Origin: Valencia hispanica
Lineage: Eukaryota; Chordata; Actinopteri; Cyprinodontiformes; Valenciidae
Assembly (NCBI GenBank): GCA_963556495.2
Contig: OY747710.1
Location: forward strand, 18,638,000 to 18,701,999
Length of the DNA stretch: 64,000 nt
Direction of reading: 5' to 3'
The translations under genes were made by a program, and so were the position numbers. Of the stretch, positions 1 to 12,894 are shown in pieces. How positions within the stretch are numbered: position 1 is the first letter of the stretch; each line of letters begins with the position of its first letter. The notes under the pieces are model-generated. The model was not told the DNA's origin. It saw only the letters and a list, made by a program, of their open reading frames with translations, and searched no databases.

Positions 1-1869
1 TAGCCTAACTGCAGTGCAGATAAATTTTTTTTTTGAGAAAGTCAAAAGAGTAAACAAAGAGTTTTCAGAGATTGTTTCCCATTTCAATTTTTCATCCACA
101 TTTGTCTTTGCTCCTTGTCTATTTATAATAGATGCAAACTGAACCCATAACCGCTACTAATGTGCATGTTCAATGAACTTGCTAGAGTTGGAAGTTTAGC
201 TTAGTCCGTTTGTAGACATATACATATCAGCAAATATGTGATAACTGAAAAGGACAACAAGGAATAAATCTGCAACAGAGAAATGTAACTCTCGACATAT
301 GATCAGCTACTAAAACAAACTGCTTTACTGTAAATTCTGCTAATTTGTTGAAAGTTGCACCCACACTCATTCCTACGGCCAATAGTTACTGGCTGAAGAT
401 AACTAGAAAGCAATTTCAAAGACTTCACTTGACAAAACATATTGTGCTGTCTTTATAATACATCGTCTTGGTACACCACTACTGAGGACATCGTTCCTCC
501 ATTTCAATCAGGTGTGTTGGACCTATTTTTCAGAGTTTAAGTTTGAATGAGTTTTAGCTGCAATTCTTTCAGTTTATCTCAGATAAAAACTTCTTCAGAA
601 ATAAAATTGCCATTACTGGTTCATACATCTCAAACTCCTAAAGCACCGAATTTCCAACTATGTTGGGATTTAAACTTTTGCTTGTATGCCACAGTCTATC
701 TCTGTTGAACTGGTTTCATAAAGCCAATGCAACTGTCTGAGTCTCTTTCATCTTTCCATCCAAAAAGGTAAAAAATGCTTGTTGAGTTCAGTGTGCAAAC
801 TCTAAGATGAATGAGAATCGGTTATAGACATTGACTGTATTTATAAGAGGGATCTAGCAACCATTAACATGCCTCGTGAGCAACATATTGAGGTTTCCAG
901 CTCTAGATTTTGACCAAAATTGGAGAATTTGGGAAGGTAGAGGAATGTATCTGATCAAGGGATGAATATGACGGAGAATCCAATGACCCCCAGGCTTCAT
1001 GTTTCTTCAGATAAATTATGTCTATTTATCTAATTGATGAAGATTAACTGTATTCTGGTAGTGAAATTAATTTATACTGTAATCATACTATTTTGATTTA
1101 GTAAACAAGGTGGCATAGTGTGTACATCCTGCTATTGGAAAGTTATCCGCACAGAATGTGCTTTCCCCTTTCGCAGAACTTGAGGCAAACCTCTCATGTG
1201 TTCATTCCTTTCTCTTTCAGTAACATTTTAGTTACAGAGACATCCTTAAAGACGTATTGCTGAGACTGTTTTCCAGGTCAAAAGCAGGACGATGAATAAG
1301 CAATGAGACAGGAGGGGACAAAATACAAGGAATGAAACTAACCTTGTGTGCAGTCATTCAGTAGCAGCCAGAGCACAGAACTGACACTAAAATTGGTCAG
1401 TATCTTTTCATAGAAAATATTTGAATTGTAATGCAGTCTAAACAGTTGAGTTATATAAAAAGTCACCCCTTGTGAAGTTGTTATGAAGTGGAAATTTCAG
1501 TCTTCACATTGATTGTTCATTTCAGTGCTGTCATGAGCATCCTGAGCATGCATGGGCAGCAGGCCACAGTGGGGAGAAGCTGCTCCGTTTTTTAGAAGAG
1601 GAAACCTCTTTCTTGTCCAAAAATGGATTATGTGTCACAGAAGAATCGTCATGAATACACTTTTTAAGTTGACATTGGCAGCATTGATAATTTTGGTTTT
1701 TTCACTGGTTGAGAGAGTTGCTGCCAGGTTACAACACTTTTAGGTCACGTTATAGCCATGTCAGGGCTAATTTAATGGCCCTATGTACAACTATACAGCA
1801 TATAAAGTATTTTTGGCTATAGAATGATATTCTGATATTTGTTGAACAGTTAGTGCTTAGCTTTTGTTA
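1..1869. other. Unique AT-rich DNA, no gene seen
   Basis: No repeat family, RNA gene or convincing coding exon is visible. Open frames are short and have no recognisable motif. The longest, at 1552-1743, has an ordinary random-looking composition. Confidence 0.6.
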
Positions 1870-1957
1870 AGGCAATGCAAGGCAATTTTATTTGTATAGC
1901 ACACTTTCAACAACAAGGTAATTCAAGGTGCTTTACATGATTATGGGGTAAAATGAA
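1870..1957 (-). mobile_element. L2-type LINE 3' tail fragment
   Basis: About 88 bp match, in reverse, the 3' end of the LINE fragment at 25840-25935. Both contain the block read here as TTTTATTTGTATAGCACACT, followed by a pyrimidine-poor stretch and CAAGG-type pentamer repeats at the tail. The piece is a heavily 5'-truncated insertion, as is usual for these LINEs, and holds no coding sequence. Family assignment rests on the internal match plus the general form of fish L2 tails. Confidence 0.7.
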
Positions 1958-4900
1958 AAGGCCTATTTTTTAGGCAGACCTGTGAAGATGCTGTTGGCAG
2001 TAAGCAATCCAACTAAAGATAAACGCATGGATTAGCTTTTCAGTCCTCTAACCCTAGAAATGTTCTTCAGGTGATAGAAAGCTGACCTTGTTATTGCCTT
2101 TATGTGACCCTGGAGGTTAAAAGAAGGAATCCTTCAGAGACAGTCCAACACAAACCAAAGGTTTCCAAAGACTGATGGCCTAGAGGCAAGCACAATTACC
2201 TGATGTTTTCCTGCAATTATGACAGTGAGTAAAAGTCCTATTTTAGCAGTTCCAGATATCATGAGCATGTAGATGACTATTTCACAGATAGTGATGAGCC
2301 CAAAATGGGGAGAAGTAATATTTAAGTATTATTTTTTCCTAAACTCGATATATTTTTTTTTGTTTCATGTTGTTTCATGTTTTTCCTCTTTTATTTCTCA
2401 GAATTTCACATTTTAATTTAGAATTTTTTCTAATAACCTAAAAAGTATGTTTTTAGGTTATTTAGAATTTCATCAGTTTAAAAGAAAAAAAAAATCTAAA
2501 TTTATTGAGATTTTTTTTTCAAAATAAATGTGTTTATACAGCTCTGTAAATTATTTCAGTTACTGATAACTTGAGTTTCTGCAGGGGAGTCTTTTCTATT
2601 CCTACACAAGGTGAACTGGGTTTTCAGGGAGTCGTTATTATGTTCTAACAACAACCACTACACCTCAGCATACGTAGCTTCATCATTTGTTCATTATTTG
2701 TTTCTAAAAGATGGTCTGGCTTGGTACATAGAACTTTCAGTAAACACGCATCTTGCTCTCCTGACAATCTTTGCATAATTAAATAGAAAACACTTAGATT
2801 GACAGGAAAAAAAACAATAGAACAAATTCACAAAGTCTATGAAATCCCACCTTATGAAGTAAATTCATTTTTGATTGGCAAATTCTGTGAAAAAACACAT
2901 GCACCTAACAGTGTAGTGAGACTTTTTGGGTAAGTGCTCAACAATTTCTTATTGTACCACCTAAAGCGATTCAAAGAGTAATTTATAGTTAGGGACACTT
3001 GCCAGTTCGCAGTGGCCACTAATGCTCAGAATACTTCTTTTCTTTTGGGTCTATGGGCTAAGATGCAGGTCTTTGAAATAACCTTGGAGTTCAATGGAGA
3101 AATAAGTGTTCAATGGAGTGTAGAATGTTTTAGATGTCCTAAAATTAATGGCCAGGGGGATATGCATATCATGTGGTGTGCTTTGAAGCAGACATTAGGC
3201 AAAAGAGTTTCTGGCTAGATGCTGCTTAGGGATAAAAGACCTGTTGGCCCTGCCTTTTTCCTGCTTTGTTCATTCATTGGAAGACAATTATTTGCAGCTG
3301 CATGCACAACCTGCAGGTAACAAGGCTATGCTTTTGTTTTATGACTACCTCCATAGAAACCAACTGGACATGCTAGCAATGCTAGTAGCTAACATCCTTT
3401 CATACAGACATTAAAATAGTAACTATTTCAGCAAAAACAATTCAAGTAAATACTTCTGTCTCTGATTTCTGAAAGGACCAAATTGGCAAGGTAGTGACAG
3501 CACCATAAAGGTCAGCATTAAAAACACTAAAATGTTTCACCCTTTAAAAAAGGGTGTAAAGCTTGGTATGCACACATAGAGTCCCCCCCCCCCCCCATGT
3601 CCCTTGAGGTTCCACAAAGCAAGCTTCATTTATTAAGGCTCACATCTGCATGGGACATGGCCAAAAGTGGATTTACGAATGACCAGAGACACTAAAGAAG
3701 GGCTCCTCGTTGCAGCTAAATGGCAGGACTTTTTGAGGGATTGTTGCATAAGTTTCTTATAATCTTATGTTTTCCATATTAGATAGTGGTGAGTGTTTTT
3801 CCTCATCCCAGAAAAAGAGATGCTCACAATGCAACAAAGAATTCTGTTTTAACATTTATGCTCATCTAAACTCACTAAAACTCATTTACAGCTGATACCC
3901 TGTAAATGAATATTGTGACATGTTGTCCTGCATGCCGATATGTTCCACAGCAGCAGGCATGAGGTCAACGTACCTCACCCCCTTTTACTTTCTTAATGAT
4001 GAAAAGTACAGCAGCTTTTGTGAATCTTCAGCCGGTAATGAGCACATAGCATTCTCGTAATGACCTAATGAGCACAACCATGGGTGACTGCAGCTACACA
4101 CTCTCACACCTACAGACACTGCTGTCAAACAGGCCTTGAAACACACACAGGCACACATCCCAGGTGGTCCAATATCTCTGGTGCATCTCAAGCCAGCTTA
4201 TCTATTAGAAAACCAATTATGTTCTGCACCTGGGCCTGTCAATAGGAGAAATTTGGAACAACTCCAGGAATGTGACTTGTTTTCATACAATATGCTACTT
4301 CTTGTCCTACAAATATTCCATTTGTCATTGTGGCAAAAATCACAAATGCTGCAGAAATTCCCAGAAAACCAGGCAGCAGTTGGTAGATTGTTTATATATT
4401 GGAATAAATGGTTTGTGTCAGGTTGGTCCCTGTGAGCGAGAGAGGGTTATAGATAGAGTAAAGACAGAACATGGAAGATATCTTACAGTTTATGCGCTTT
4501 GAGAATACAAATACTGATCCAGGAGCACTTTAAAAATCAGAAATAATAACAGAAGAAATGAAAGGGTCAAAGTGGTCAACAACCTCTCTGTTGTAGTTTC
4601 TGGTGTGTTTGAAAAAGCCATTGTGGAAGATAATGTGACACAGCGCAACAGACAAATATAATGCAAACAATGCCATAAAACCTGCAGAATGTATCTTTTC
4701 CTACACCATAATCCCTCTTTTACAGACAAAAAGTATTTTTTTTAGCAAAACAACTGAAAACTTTGCTTGCTTTCGTGTTTTTCAGCATAGTTGCAGCAGC
4801 CTACTCCATCATCAGTACAGCTACTCCCCTCCTCAAGTTCAGTGAAAACTATCACTGCTTGTTGACGTATTACCCACAGCCGCGGCAGAGCAGGAATGTT

Positions 4901-5197
4901 GCAACACTGAAAAAAGATTCAACATTTCTGTATCCTGTGAAAAACAAGGTGTTTAACATGGTGGTATCAAGAAAGAAAGACTATTCCCACAGTTTCACTT
5001 ATATAGAGCATTAGTCAAGAAACTTCACCAACAGGTACTGTTTGAACAGTTATTTTAATGTAGTTTTATACTTTAATTGCAGGTTTTCCAATTCATGATG
5101 TTCCTGTATATCATAATAGCAGAAAATAATTTGTATATCCCGAATTAGTATTTAATTGTTGCATCTATCAAACGAGTCATTATTGCACCTTTCATAC
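1958..5197. other. Unique DNA, no gene seen
   Basis: AT-rich sequence with homopolymer runs, including a 14-base C run at 3583-3596. Short open frames at 3012-3218, 4136-4435 and 4763-5014 show no domain, signal or splice context that would support a gene. Confidence 0.55.
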
Positions 5198-5230
5198 TAA
5201 TTAAGCGGAAGAGAATGGATGGATGGATGC
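5198..5230 (+). repeat. GGAT-tailed retroposon 3' end
   Basis: The sequence AAGCGGAAGAGAATGGATGG followed by further GGAT units is the usual 3' terminus of a common fish non-LTR repeat (an RTE/Rex3-like tail or a SINE that shares it). Only the tail is preserved. Pieces that I take to be other parts of the same repeat occur at 17838-17895 and inside 28600-28841. Confidence 0.5.
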
Positions 5231-7164
5231 AAGACTAAATGCTTCTAAAGTTTATACATTTTTCTACAGAAAGGAATTATCCTGAATGAATTGTTTTACT
5301 CTTGATAGTTTTGTTTAAAGCAAAACACATTTAAGTAACAACAAAGTGGGAGTACAATAAGAAATTGTGGTATGAATGCTAAAAGCGCCTCTTTAAAGTC
5401 ATGTTTTTAAAACAGAGCTAATCTTATCGGCTTCCTAACATTTAGAGTTGAATTGAATCAAACTGAATCACACTAAAAATCTTTGTAGCAAAAGAGACCG
5501 AGCTACCAAACATCTCTGTTAAAGTAGTACAGCCTCATTCAGCTGTTGCTGGCCAACATGCCCACATAATGTTCATCTGAGTGAATGCAGACATGTGACA
5601 TGTAGTTAATAGCGCCTGTGTCCTCTGTGACACTGCGATGGCTGACGGCAGCCCTGTAATTATCTTGTGCTGTAAATATTGTCCTATTTTATATCGAGCC
5701 AGAAATTACAGAGGGGTGACAGGTCTGGTACTAAATACTGCTGATAAGAGATGACACTGACACCTCCATCTGCAGCGGTACCACTTCCCTCACCTTTCAC
5801 CTGTCTGTCAACATCGCCGTCCCTCCCACGCAACCCAGGGTCCACTACAGACCACCCACAGTGCCGTTCACCATCAACGCCTTCACACTAACTGCGGATG
5901 TAAAAGAAGCAGTGAGACAGAGGGAAACGGCGGCCGAGTGATTAGCATGACATCACACAAAATAAAAGGTGCGATGGGGGAGGACGGAGGAGAAAGTAGA
6001 AGAAAAATTGAAGAATGGATGAGAGGCAGGAACAGGAGCAAAAAAGCTAATAAGACCCTGAGATGGAGTTAGTCACGGTAACGATGTGTAGAAATAAAAG
6101 AACAGACAGTCTGTGCTTTAACAGAGATGAGACGGAGAGACGTGGAGAAGGTAGCCAATGAAAATCAACACTGATTCATTTTTATTTCAAACCTAAAGGC
6201 AAAAGAAGAATTCCTTCTTGGTCAAGCAGAAAAGATAAAACATGCCTTGGGCTAACACTACATTTATTCTCCACTATGCCAGTTTTTATTTCTTTAACAC
6301 CCTCTCCCAATTCCTCTGACAAGCCTGATTTCTAATACTATGCATTTCTTTGTTCCTTGTCTTCATTAATGAATGGCAAATGAAAATGGAGCGCTCAAGT
6401 ACCAGTGAAGACTTCACTCCTGCTTGATGGAGGTCAAATATGCCTCCTGTAGTTGCTCCAATAACACTTCTCTCCTCACCCTTCTACCCGTCAGTGCATG
6501 GGCGTAACGGACACAGGGTACGCGTGGAACATGTCCCCCGCCCTTCCTATGTTGGTGCCCTCTGTCCCCCGCACTTTTTTCAGTTGTTACTACCATTTAT
6601 TATGTGGTGTTTTTCCAAGCCGTCTTTCAACGCACCTTAAGTGCACAGATGCCAACCCAGGCATCAGTGGATCACAGACCGGTACTGCAGAGCAGGGCAG
6701 CTTGTTCAGCAAACCAGCCAGAACAGCAAAAGGCAAAAAACTTTGCACAGGTTTTTCCAAACAAGCTGTAAGTTAAGTCATGATGTTGCATGCAGGTAAT
6801 ATTAGCAAAATTATCAATACTAACGCTACTTATGTTACATTCCTTGCAAGTTAGTTCATGTTTGGAATGAACCTAATTCTCTTTCATTTCTGTGCAGAAC
6901 ACGTGCTAACTATTGCTCTCACATATTTGAAAGAAGTATTTATTGCCACAATAGAAAGGCCAGAGTCAGGGAGGAGACATGAGACCAGAGGCCAGCAGCA
7001 GGGATGATGAGACAGGATATTCACAGGTAAAGAGAGATTAGAACTTGCTGAGAGAAATATATCAATTGCTGGGAGAAACCAGGTAGGTATCAGAACAAGG
7101 TTTTCTCTGATATTTCAGGATTACTCTTATTCACACTCCAAAATATGTTTTTACCATACTATAT
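5231..7164. other. Unique DNA, no gene seen
   Basis: No mobile element or exon recognised. The 5760-5960 part is more GC-rich and C-rich than its surroundings and has short open frames without domains. It could be a conserved non-coding or old coding remnant, but nothing in the sequence settles this. Confidence 0.5.
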
Positions 7165-7300
7165 ACCATACCAGCTTTTTTTATAAAGCACATTTAAAAC
7201 CAGCATAAGGTCCGAGCAAAGTGCTGTACAACACAATTTAAAATAGAGGATAAAAAGGAAAAATTAAAAGAAAAGTAAAAAGGAGAAATACAATGGGGAA
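7165..7300 (-). mobile_element. LINE (L2-like) 3' tail fragment, antisense
   Basis: The start TTTTTTATAAAGCACATTTA and the later GTGCTGTACAACACAATTTA resemble the 3' end of an L2-type LINE read in reverse: an AAATAAA-rich tail preceded by a short stem-forming block. Similar architecture is seen at 12303-12370 in the full-length LINE. No coding part remains. Confidence 0.5.
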
Positions 7301-7589
7301 AGAAATCTACCTGCATACATTGTCTGTATTTCATTACGTAACACAGGATTGAGGTGCGATTGAATGTGAGAGGATGATAAATCACTCAATAGACCTCTGA
7401 TGATCTCACTTCTGAGATGATTTTTACGCCCCTGCGTCAGTGTATCCTCCTCAGACTGTCAGCTTCCACTCCAAGGTTTTCATTTCTTCTAGAATTTTCT
7501 CCCTACTTCATCAGTCTGTCCCTTTCCCATCGGCCATCTCTCTAATGGTTTTCAACAACCACTCTGCATTCACTTCAACCTCCACTCAC

Positions 7590-8720
7590 CAGCTCTTTTA
7601 TTAGGCACCTTGTTAGTACTAGGTTGGACACATTTTTGCCTTCTGAACGGCCTTAAGTCATTGTAGCACTGAATCAAAAAGATATTAAAACCTTTCCTCA
7701 GAGTTTTTGGTCCATTTTGACAGAACAGCATCACAGTTGCTGCGAGTTTGTCAGCTGCACATCCGTGATCTACTGGATCAAGATAAAGACCATGTATACA
7801 AGTAGCTGGGGTATTTAAAAAAACGAATATTCTCACCACTTCGTTTAAAAGAAAATCTTCTCTTTGGCCGGAGTTTTTAGAAAGATTTGTTTTCGGTGCC
7901 GTAAATCTGCGTTTTCGTGTGGCTGACAGGCCAAACCATAGAAAAATATCTTCGTTTTGTGAGATGCCCGGCTACGTGTGGACAAGCCAATAGTGACTGT
8001 TGAGGCCCAAAGTGTGCAAAACACCATTATATGAAACTCCCTTCCCTGATCCCCACCCCCCACCCCACACACACACACACACTTCACCAGCCTGTACAGT
8101 TAATACTAGGCAAGATGGATTCCATACTCTCATGTTGTTTATGCCAAAATTTTGACATGAACAGCTGAAAATTGCAGCAAAAGTATTGACTCATCAGACC
8201 ACAGATTGTTTTTCCAATCAGTCATTGTCCAATCTGTGTAAACGCCTCAGTTTGCTGTTCTTAATGGACAGTAGTTGCACCACGTTTGATTTTCTGCTGC
8301 TGCAGCTTTTCTTCTTCAGGTTTCAAAGGGCTGTGCATTCTGAGGTGGTACTCTGGAAACATTGGTTGAAACTAGTTGTTACTGCTCATTATCCTCCAGC
8401 ATCAACATGGCTTTTTTTTAATCCGCATAATTTCACTCACTGGATACTTTCTCTCTTTAAGATTATTGTCTTTAAACCTGAGAGATGTTTGTGAACATTT
8501 CAGTACTTTCTGAAAAATTCAGGCTAGCCAGTGTTTCACTACCAACCATGCAATGTTTAAAGTGACTTTCTTCCCAGTTTTGCTTGAACTTCAGCAGTTG
8601 TCTTCACAACGTGTAGTTGCCTAAAGCATTATGCTGCTGCCATGTGATTGGCAACTTGCTACCTGTGTAAACAAGACATTGAACAGGTGATCTGATCAAA
8701 TTACCCGAAGTGCACCCATA
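7590..8720 (-). mobile_element. Decayed Tc1-like transposon, antisense
   Basis: Read on the minus strand this is a strongly decayed copy of a widespread vertebrate Tc1-like element. The plus-strand start TTTTATTAGGCACCTTGTTA matches its conserved end. The block CATCAGACCACAG near 8193 is the antisense of a transposase SDE-type motif. The middle, including the second catalytic aspartate region, is missing. A foreign block of about 160 bp sits at roughly 7845-8000, and a CA run lies at 8064-8083. No open frame survives. The family is recognised from recalled consensus features, so the edges are approximate. Confidence 0.6.
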
Positions 8721-9824
8721 AGAGAGCCTCTTCTCAACAGCTCTGCTTATTAATTCTTTAGGAGCCAATCACAGTTTAAACCTGGTTACCCAATGTCAAG
8801 TAATATGACTAGAAAAGTCAAAGTCAGAATTTCAGGAATATACTGGATATTGATATAAAAATTTGTGTTTAAAATCACCTTAGAGAAAAATCCTCCTGGT
8901 AAATGGTTACAATGCTCCTGGTGGTCAGTACCTTTTCTGAGAAAAGGCATCTGTTCATTAAGCATATGGACAAAAGCCTTTAGAGAAAGAACTGCTGGAG
9001 AATTAGACGGCTATTTAAATATAGCTAGTTATGCATCAATCAACTGGGCAATGATTAGAAATTCCCTGCCATTGGTTCAGAAATCTGAATAATTTTTCTT
9101 GTTTATTAAATGCATCGGATCTGAAAATCCCACTTTGTGAATTTGTAAATGATTCAACGGATAGCATTTTTATTGATTCGCTTTGTTTTAAGTTTAGTTT
9201 TAAAAATCTGATAATCAATTGGTGATATGCATTAGTGTGTAAACGGTGGATAATTTGTAACCCTTTATTTGTCCTTTATTTGAATTCAAAACTTTTACTT
9301 TTATGATTAAAACTATGTTGCACATTGTTTTCTTTTACATATAATGTTTAATACATTTAACTGATGAAATAAAACAAAATTCAGTTTAGGTTTGTTAGAT
9401 TCCTTTGAAATAAAATCTGAATCAGCCCAGGTTAAAATCAGGAGGTTAGACCTCAAGAAACACCCAAAATCTGTATTGGCCAGTAAAACCCGGATCAGTT
9501 TATCTCTGGTAGGAACTTGTCATGCACCTATTTCTAACACAACTCTTGATTGAAAACAAACAAAAAAAAAGAATTGAAATTCAAATGCTTGGATTCATGA
9601 TGGATAGATTCTATGTATAGATGTACAGATTCACAAATCTGTATTTTGACAGAAAAACTGACTAGAGGATAAAAACTAATGGTGATTTTTATCCTGTCAT
9701 GTTGGGGCTGGTGTAGGTTTTCAGAAATCTAATTTTTATAAAGTATGCATGAGGGAGATGCTACTGTATTGTAATACATAATAAATTCAGTATCTTGAAT
9801 AGGGTTGTGGTGCTCTGCACTGTG
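8721..9824. other. Unique AT-rich DNA, no gene seen
   Basis: No repeat or exon recognised. Short open frames at 8865-9092 and 9036-9218 overlap on opposite strands and have no features. Confidence 0.5.
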
Positions 9825-9862
9825 AATATTATTGTGTTGTATTGTAACAACACAATAATATT
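9825..9862. repeat. Perfect 16-bp hairpin
   Basis: The arms 9825-9840 (AATATTATTGTGTTGT) and 9847-9862 are exact reverse complements separated by the 6-base loop ATTGTA. The stem does not extend further. It could be the core of a tiny foldback repeat or a chance palindrome in AT-rich DNA; there is no adjacent gene to suggest a terminator. Confidence 0.8.
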
Positions 9863-10656
9863 AGAAGTAAAGGGCTTTAAAAACAAAACATAATTGGCAC
9901 TGCTGCAGCAGATGATTAATTTTGATGTGTTAATACAGTTTATATTAAAGCAGATAAACACATTAAGTACAGGTTAGACAGATCAAATGCGAAATAATCT
10001 CGTCTTCTATATTCAATATTCATGTTTCACATAGTGTATGAAGCAAATTTAAGGATTTTCGTGCACCCAATCTTTCTAAGAGTAGATGTCACATCCCTTT
10101 TCAAAGCTGGACGGATGATTTACAAATGTGAGTTCCTCCCACCTAACACATCATATTTACTCCCACTCATCCTGCTGGTAACAATCCAATCTCCCAGCCT
10201 CCTGGGCATATTAGCATGACAGCCATCAGCACCTCTGTGCAGCATGGCCTTTGCTCCGTGAGTCTGTAAGGATGTTGGGATGGGTGTGTTTCTGTCAAGA
10301 GGTGTAATGCTTAGCAAGGCTCTGTCGACTGACCAGAAGTTGTAGGTAAAAGTTTTATTTTTTTTTTAAACAAGAGTGTCACAACTTTGCCATTTTCTTA
10401 GGTTTTGTGTCTTGTATTGTTTACTCTGACAAATGTACCCGCTTTTGGTAGATGGCACAAAATGATGTAAAATAAACAAAAACAAACAAAAACATGCTTG
10501 CTATATAAAAAAAGGTTTTGGATTCCATCATCTAATGGAAAGTTTGACAGTTAAAGCCTTTAGCAACTTTTCAAGCTATTATTCAGTCATAAGCAGGTGT
10601 AAACATGTAGTTTATGACATTAAGAAGGTCTGTCTTGTACCATAAATAAATAAAAA

Positions 10657-10685
10657 AATCAATTAATCAATCAATCAATCAATCA
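10657..10685. repeat. AATC microsatellite
   Basis: Interrupted tetranucleotide array of AATC/AATT units about 28 bp long. Confidence 0.85.
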
Positions 10686-10831
10686 TTGTATTAAGGCACC
10701 TTTGTTTTCACTTACACAAACATCCAAGTAGATGTAAAAAAAACTAAAAACATCCAAGTAGCCTAGATCTGTGCTGAAAAGCACCTGGTTACTAAGGTCT
10801 GAAAACAACAACTTTGAATTACTGGCAAAGG

Positions 10832-10836
<5 letters not shown>

Positions 10837-10912
<76 letters not shown>
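10837..10912. repeat. (TA)n microsatellite, 76 bp
   Basis: An uninterrupted TA dinucleotide array of 38 units. An open frame runs through it only because TATA repeats encode alternating Tyr-Ile. Confidence 0.95.
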
Positions 10913-10913
<1 letters not shown>

Positions 10914-12295
10914 GAAAGTATATATAATAAATCACTTAGCGATTTCTTTGTTTAAAACTCTGATTTTGCAGTCTGTAATAGAATCACCAAAAATATGTTA
11001 TTTGATGCACTTTGTTTTGAATTAAATAAAAATCCAAAATCGGTGTTGTTCTAATGTATTTTTGAGCACCAGTCATTTCACTGAGATTAAAACAAGCTCC
11101 CTTGACTCCAAAAAGTGTTAAAAAGAAAAACAGATCAAGGTAATAACCACAAAATTGATTCATATTAAAGTTCTATTGAATGCTATTATTAATGGATGCT
11201 TTAAACATGTAAGGGGATTTGTTGAATTTAAACTGAGGCACCAGGAAGGTGTGATTGTAAATACAATAGCAAAGCAAAAAATTCTCATCATTGCTTTTGT
11301 CACTTTTTTGTAAAAAAGTTAAGAAATAAATCTACCTACTGGTCCTAATTCAGGGCAAGAGACACAATAATTGCTAGTTACACATATCCGACATTTCTTT
11401 ACACTCTATTTCCACATGATGCTTGAGTCGTCTACACATTCATATCAAGGTCAATTTGTCTCAACCTTGTACTGATAAGAAGGTACTATATGAACAGATT
11501 ATATTCTAAATTAAAAAAACAACCCCCATTAAAATTGTTCTGCCTATCTGACGTGTATTTTATCAAAGGCACTGAGAAAACACCAATTTGGGTGAATCAA
11601 TCCCACAGGTGAATAATGACATTTAGGAGATTTGCTGGTATTAAATGTTATTGCTCATTTAACTAAAGGAGCTAAATGCATCCCTCCTCACTGCTTCCTG
11701 CCATGTACTTTGGCAGGCATCACCACAGCAACCAAACTCAGACGAGGCTCTGTCTGACGCTGGCTTTTATTAGTCCAATAAAGATGGAACAACGTGGCGT
11801 TCCCTGCCGTCTGCTGCTGTAAATAAAAAGCATCTGCATGGATGTGCGGGCCATTTCTGTAATCCAGTTAAAATTAAGATGGCCAGTCAGCGTTTGTTTA
11901 AATGACATATCCCATTTAATCCATTGCTTCACTGACCATCAATTGTTGCAAATGTGCTGTAGCCATCATGCTCCCTGCTGCACCCTCTCACCCTGTCACT
12001 TATCTTGCCATAGGTCTCATTGTGGCACATTATTTTCTTCTATCCTACACGACTGGAATGCATCTGGGGCAAAACACATACAGCACTCTCCTCCTTTTTT
12101 TATTACCAATGGTTAAAAAGCCTTAAGTAAGATGGTTTTTGCAGTACCATGACTGTACATCAAAAAATTTATAAAAATCCAAACTTGAATTTTAGGAAAT
12201 AGAGTTTTATAAAAATTTCTGGTGCCACATTGTACTAAAATAAATATAACTATAGGTCGTTTTCTGCTTTATACTATACACTGTTACAATCTTTA
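10913..12295. other. Unique DNA, no gene seen
   Basis: AT-rich with no recognised repeat or exon. The 11690-12120 portion is more GC-rich, with short open frames on both strands but no motif, and may be non-coding conserved DNA. Confidence 0.5.
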
Positions 12296-12894
12296 ATTAT
12301 CAAATCAAATCAAAGTTTATTTATAAAGCGTTTTTCAAACCACAACAAAGTTTCTCAAAGTGCTTTACAGATTAAAGTGACCCAAAATCCCCCCCCCCCT
12401 TTCCCAAAACCCAAAAGTAAAAAACATCACCACAACAATAACCCCCCATCTCCAATGCACGCACACACATAAAAGCAACAATAGACAAAACCAAAACGGG
12501 CTGAGTACAGATGAGCCAGGAAACGTCATCATGGGAGCCATCTACATCGGCAGCAGCAGGTCAACAGCAGCAGCCAAGGCACTGACCCAGGGAGCCCAGA
12601 GGAGGGAGGGCTGGTACCCCCACCTCCACCCAAGCACCACCTGGAGAGCACCAAAGCAGCCACAGCCGACCTCCGCCCCCGGGGCAGAGGGCTCCCACAG
12701 AGGAAACACTGGAAGGAAGACTAAAATAAGTTAAAATATTAAAATTAAAACAATTATAAGATATGATCAAATAAAAATACAAAGCAGATAAACAATATTT
12801 GATAAATAGCCAGCTAAAAGCTAAAAAGAAATTCAATCAAAACATGCAGAGTAATTAAACAGATTTAATAAATAATAATCAGTTAAAATCTAAA

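Noticed and set aside
10771..11025. 84-codon open frame
   Set aside because: About half of it is Tyr-Ile repeats from the TA microsatellite; it is not a gene.
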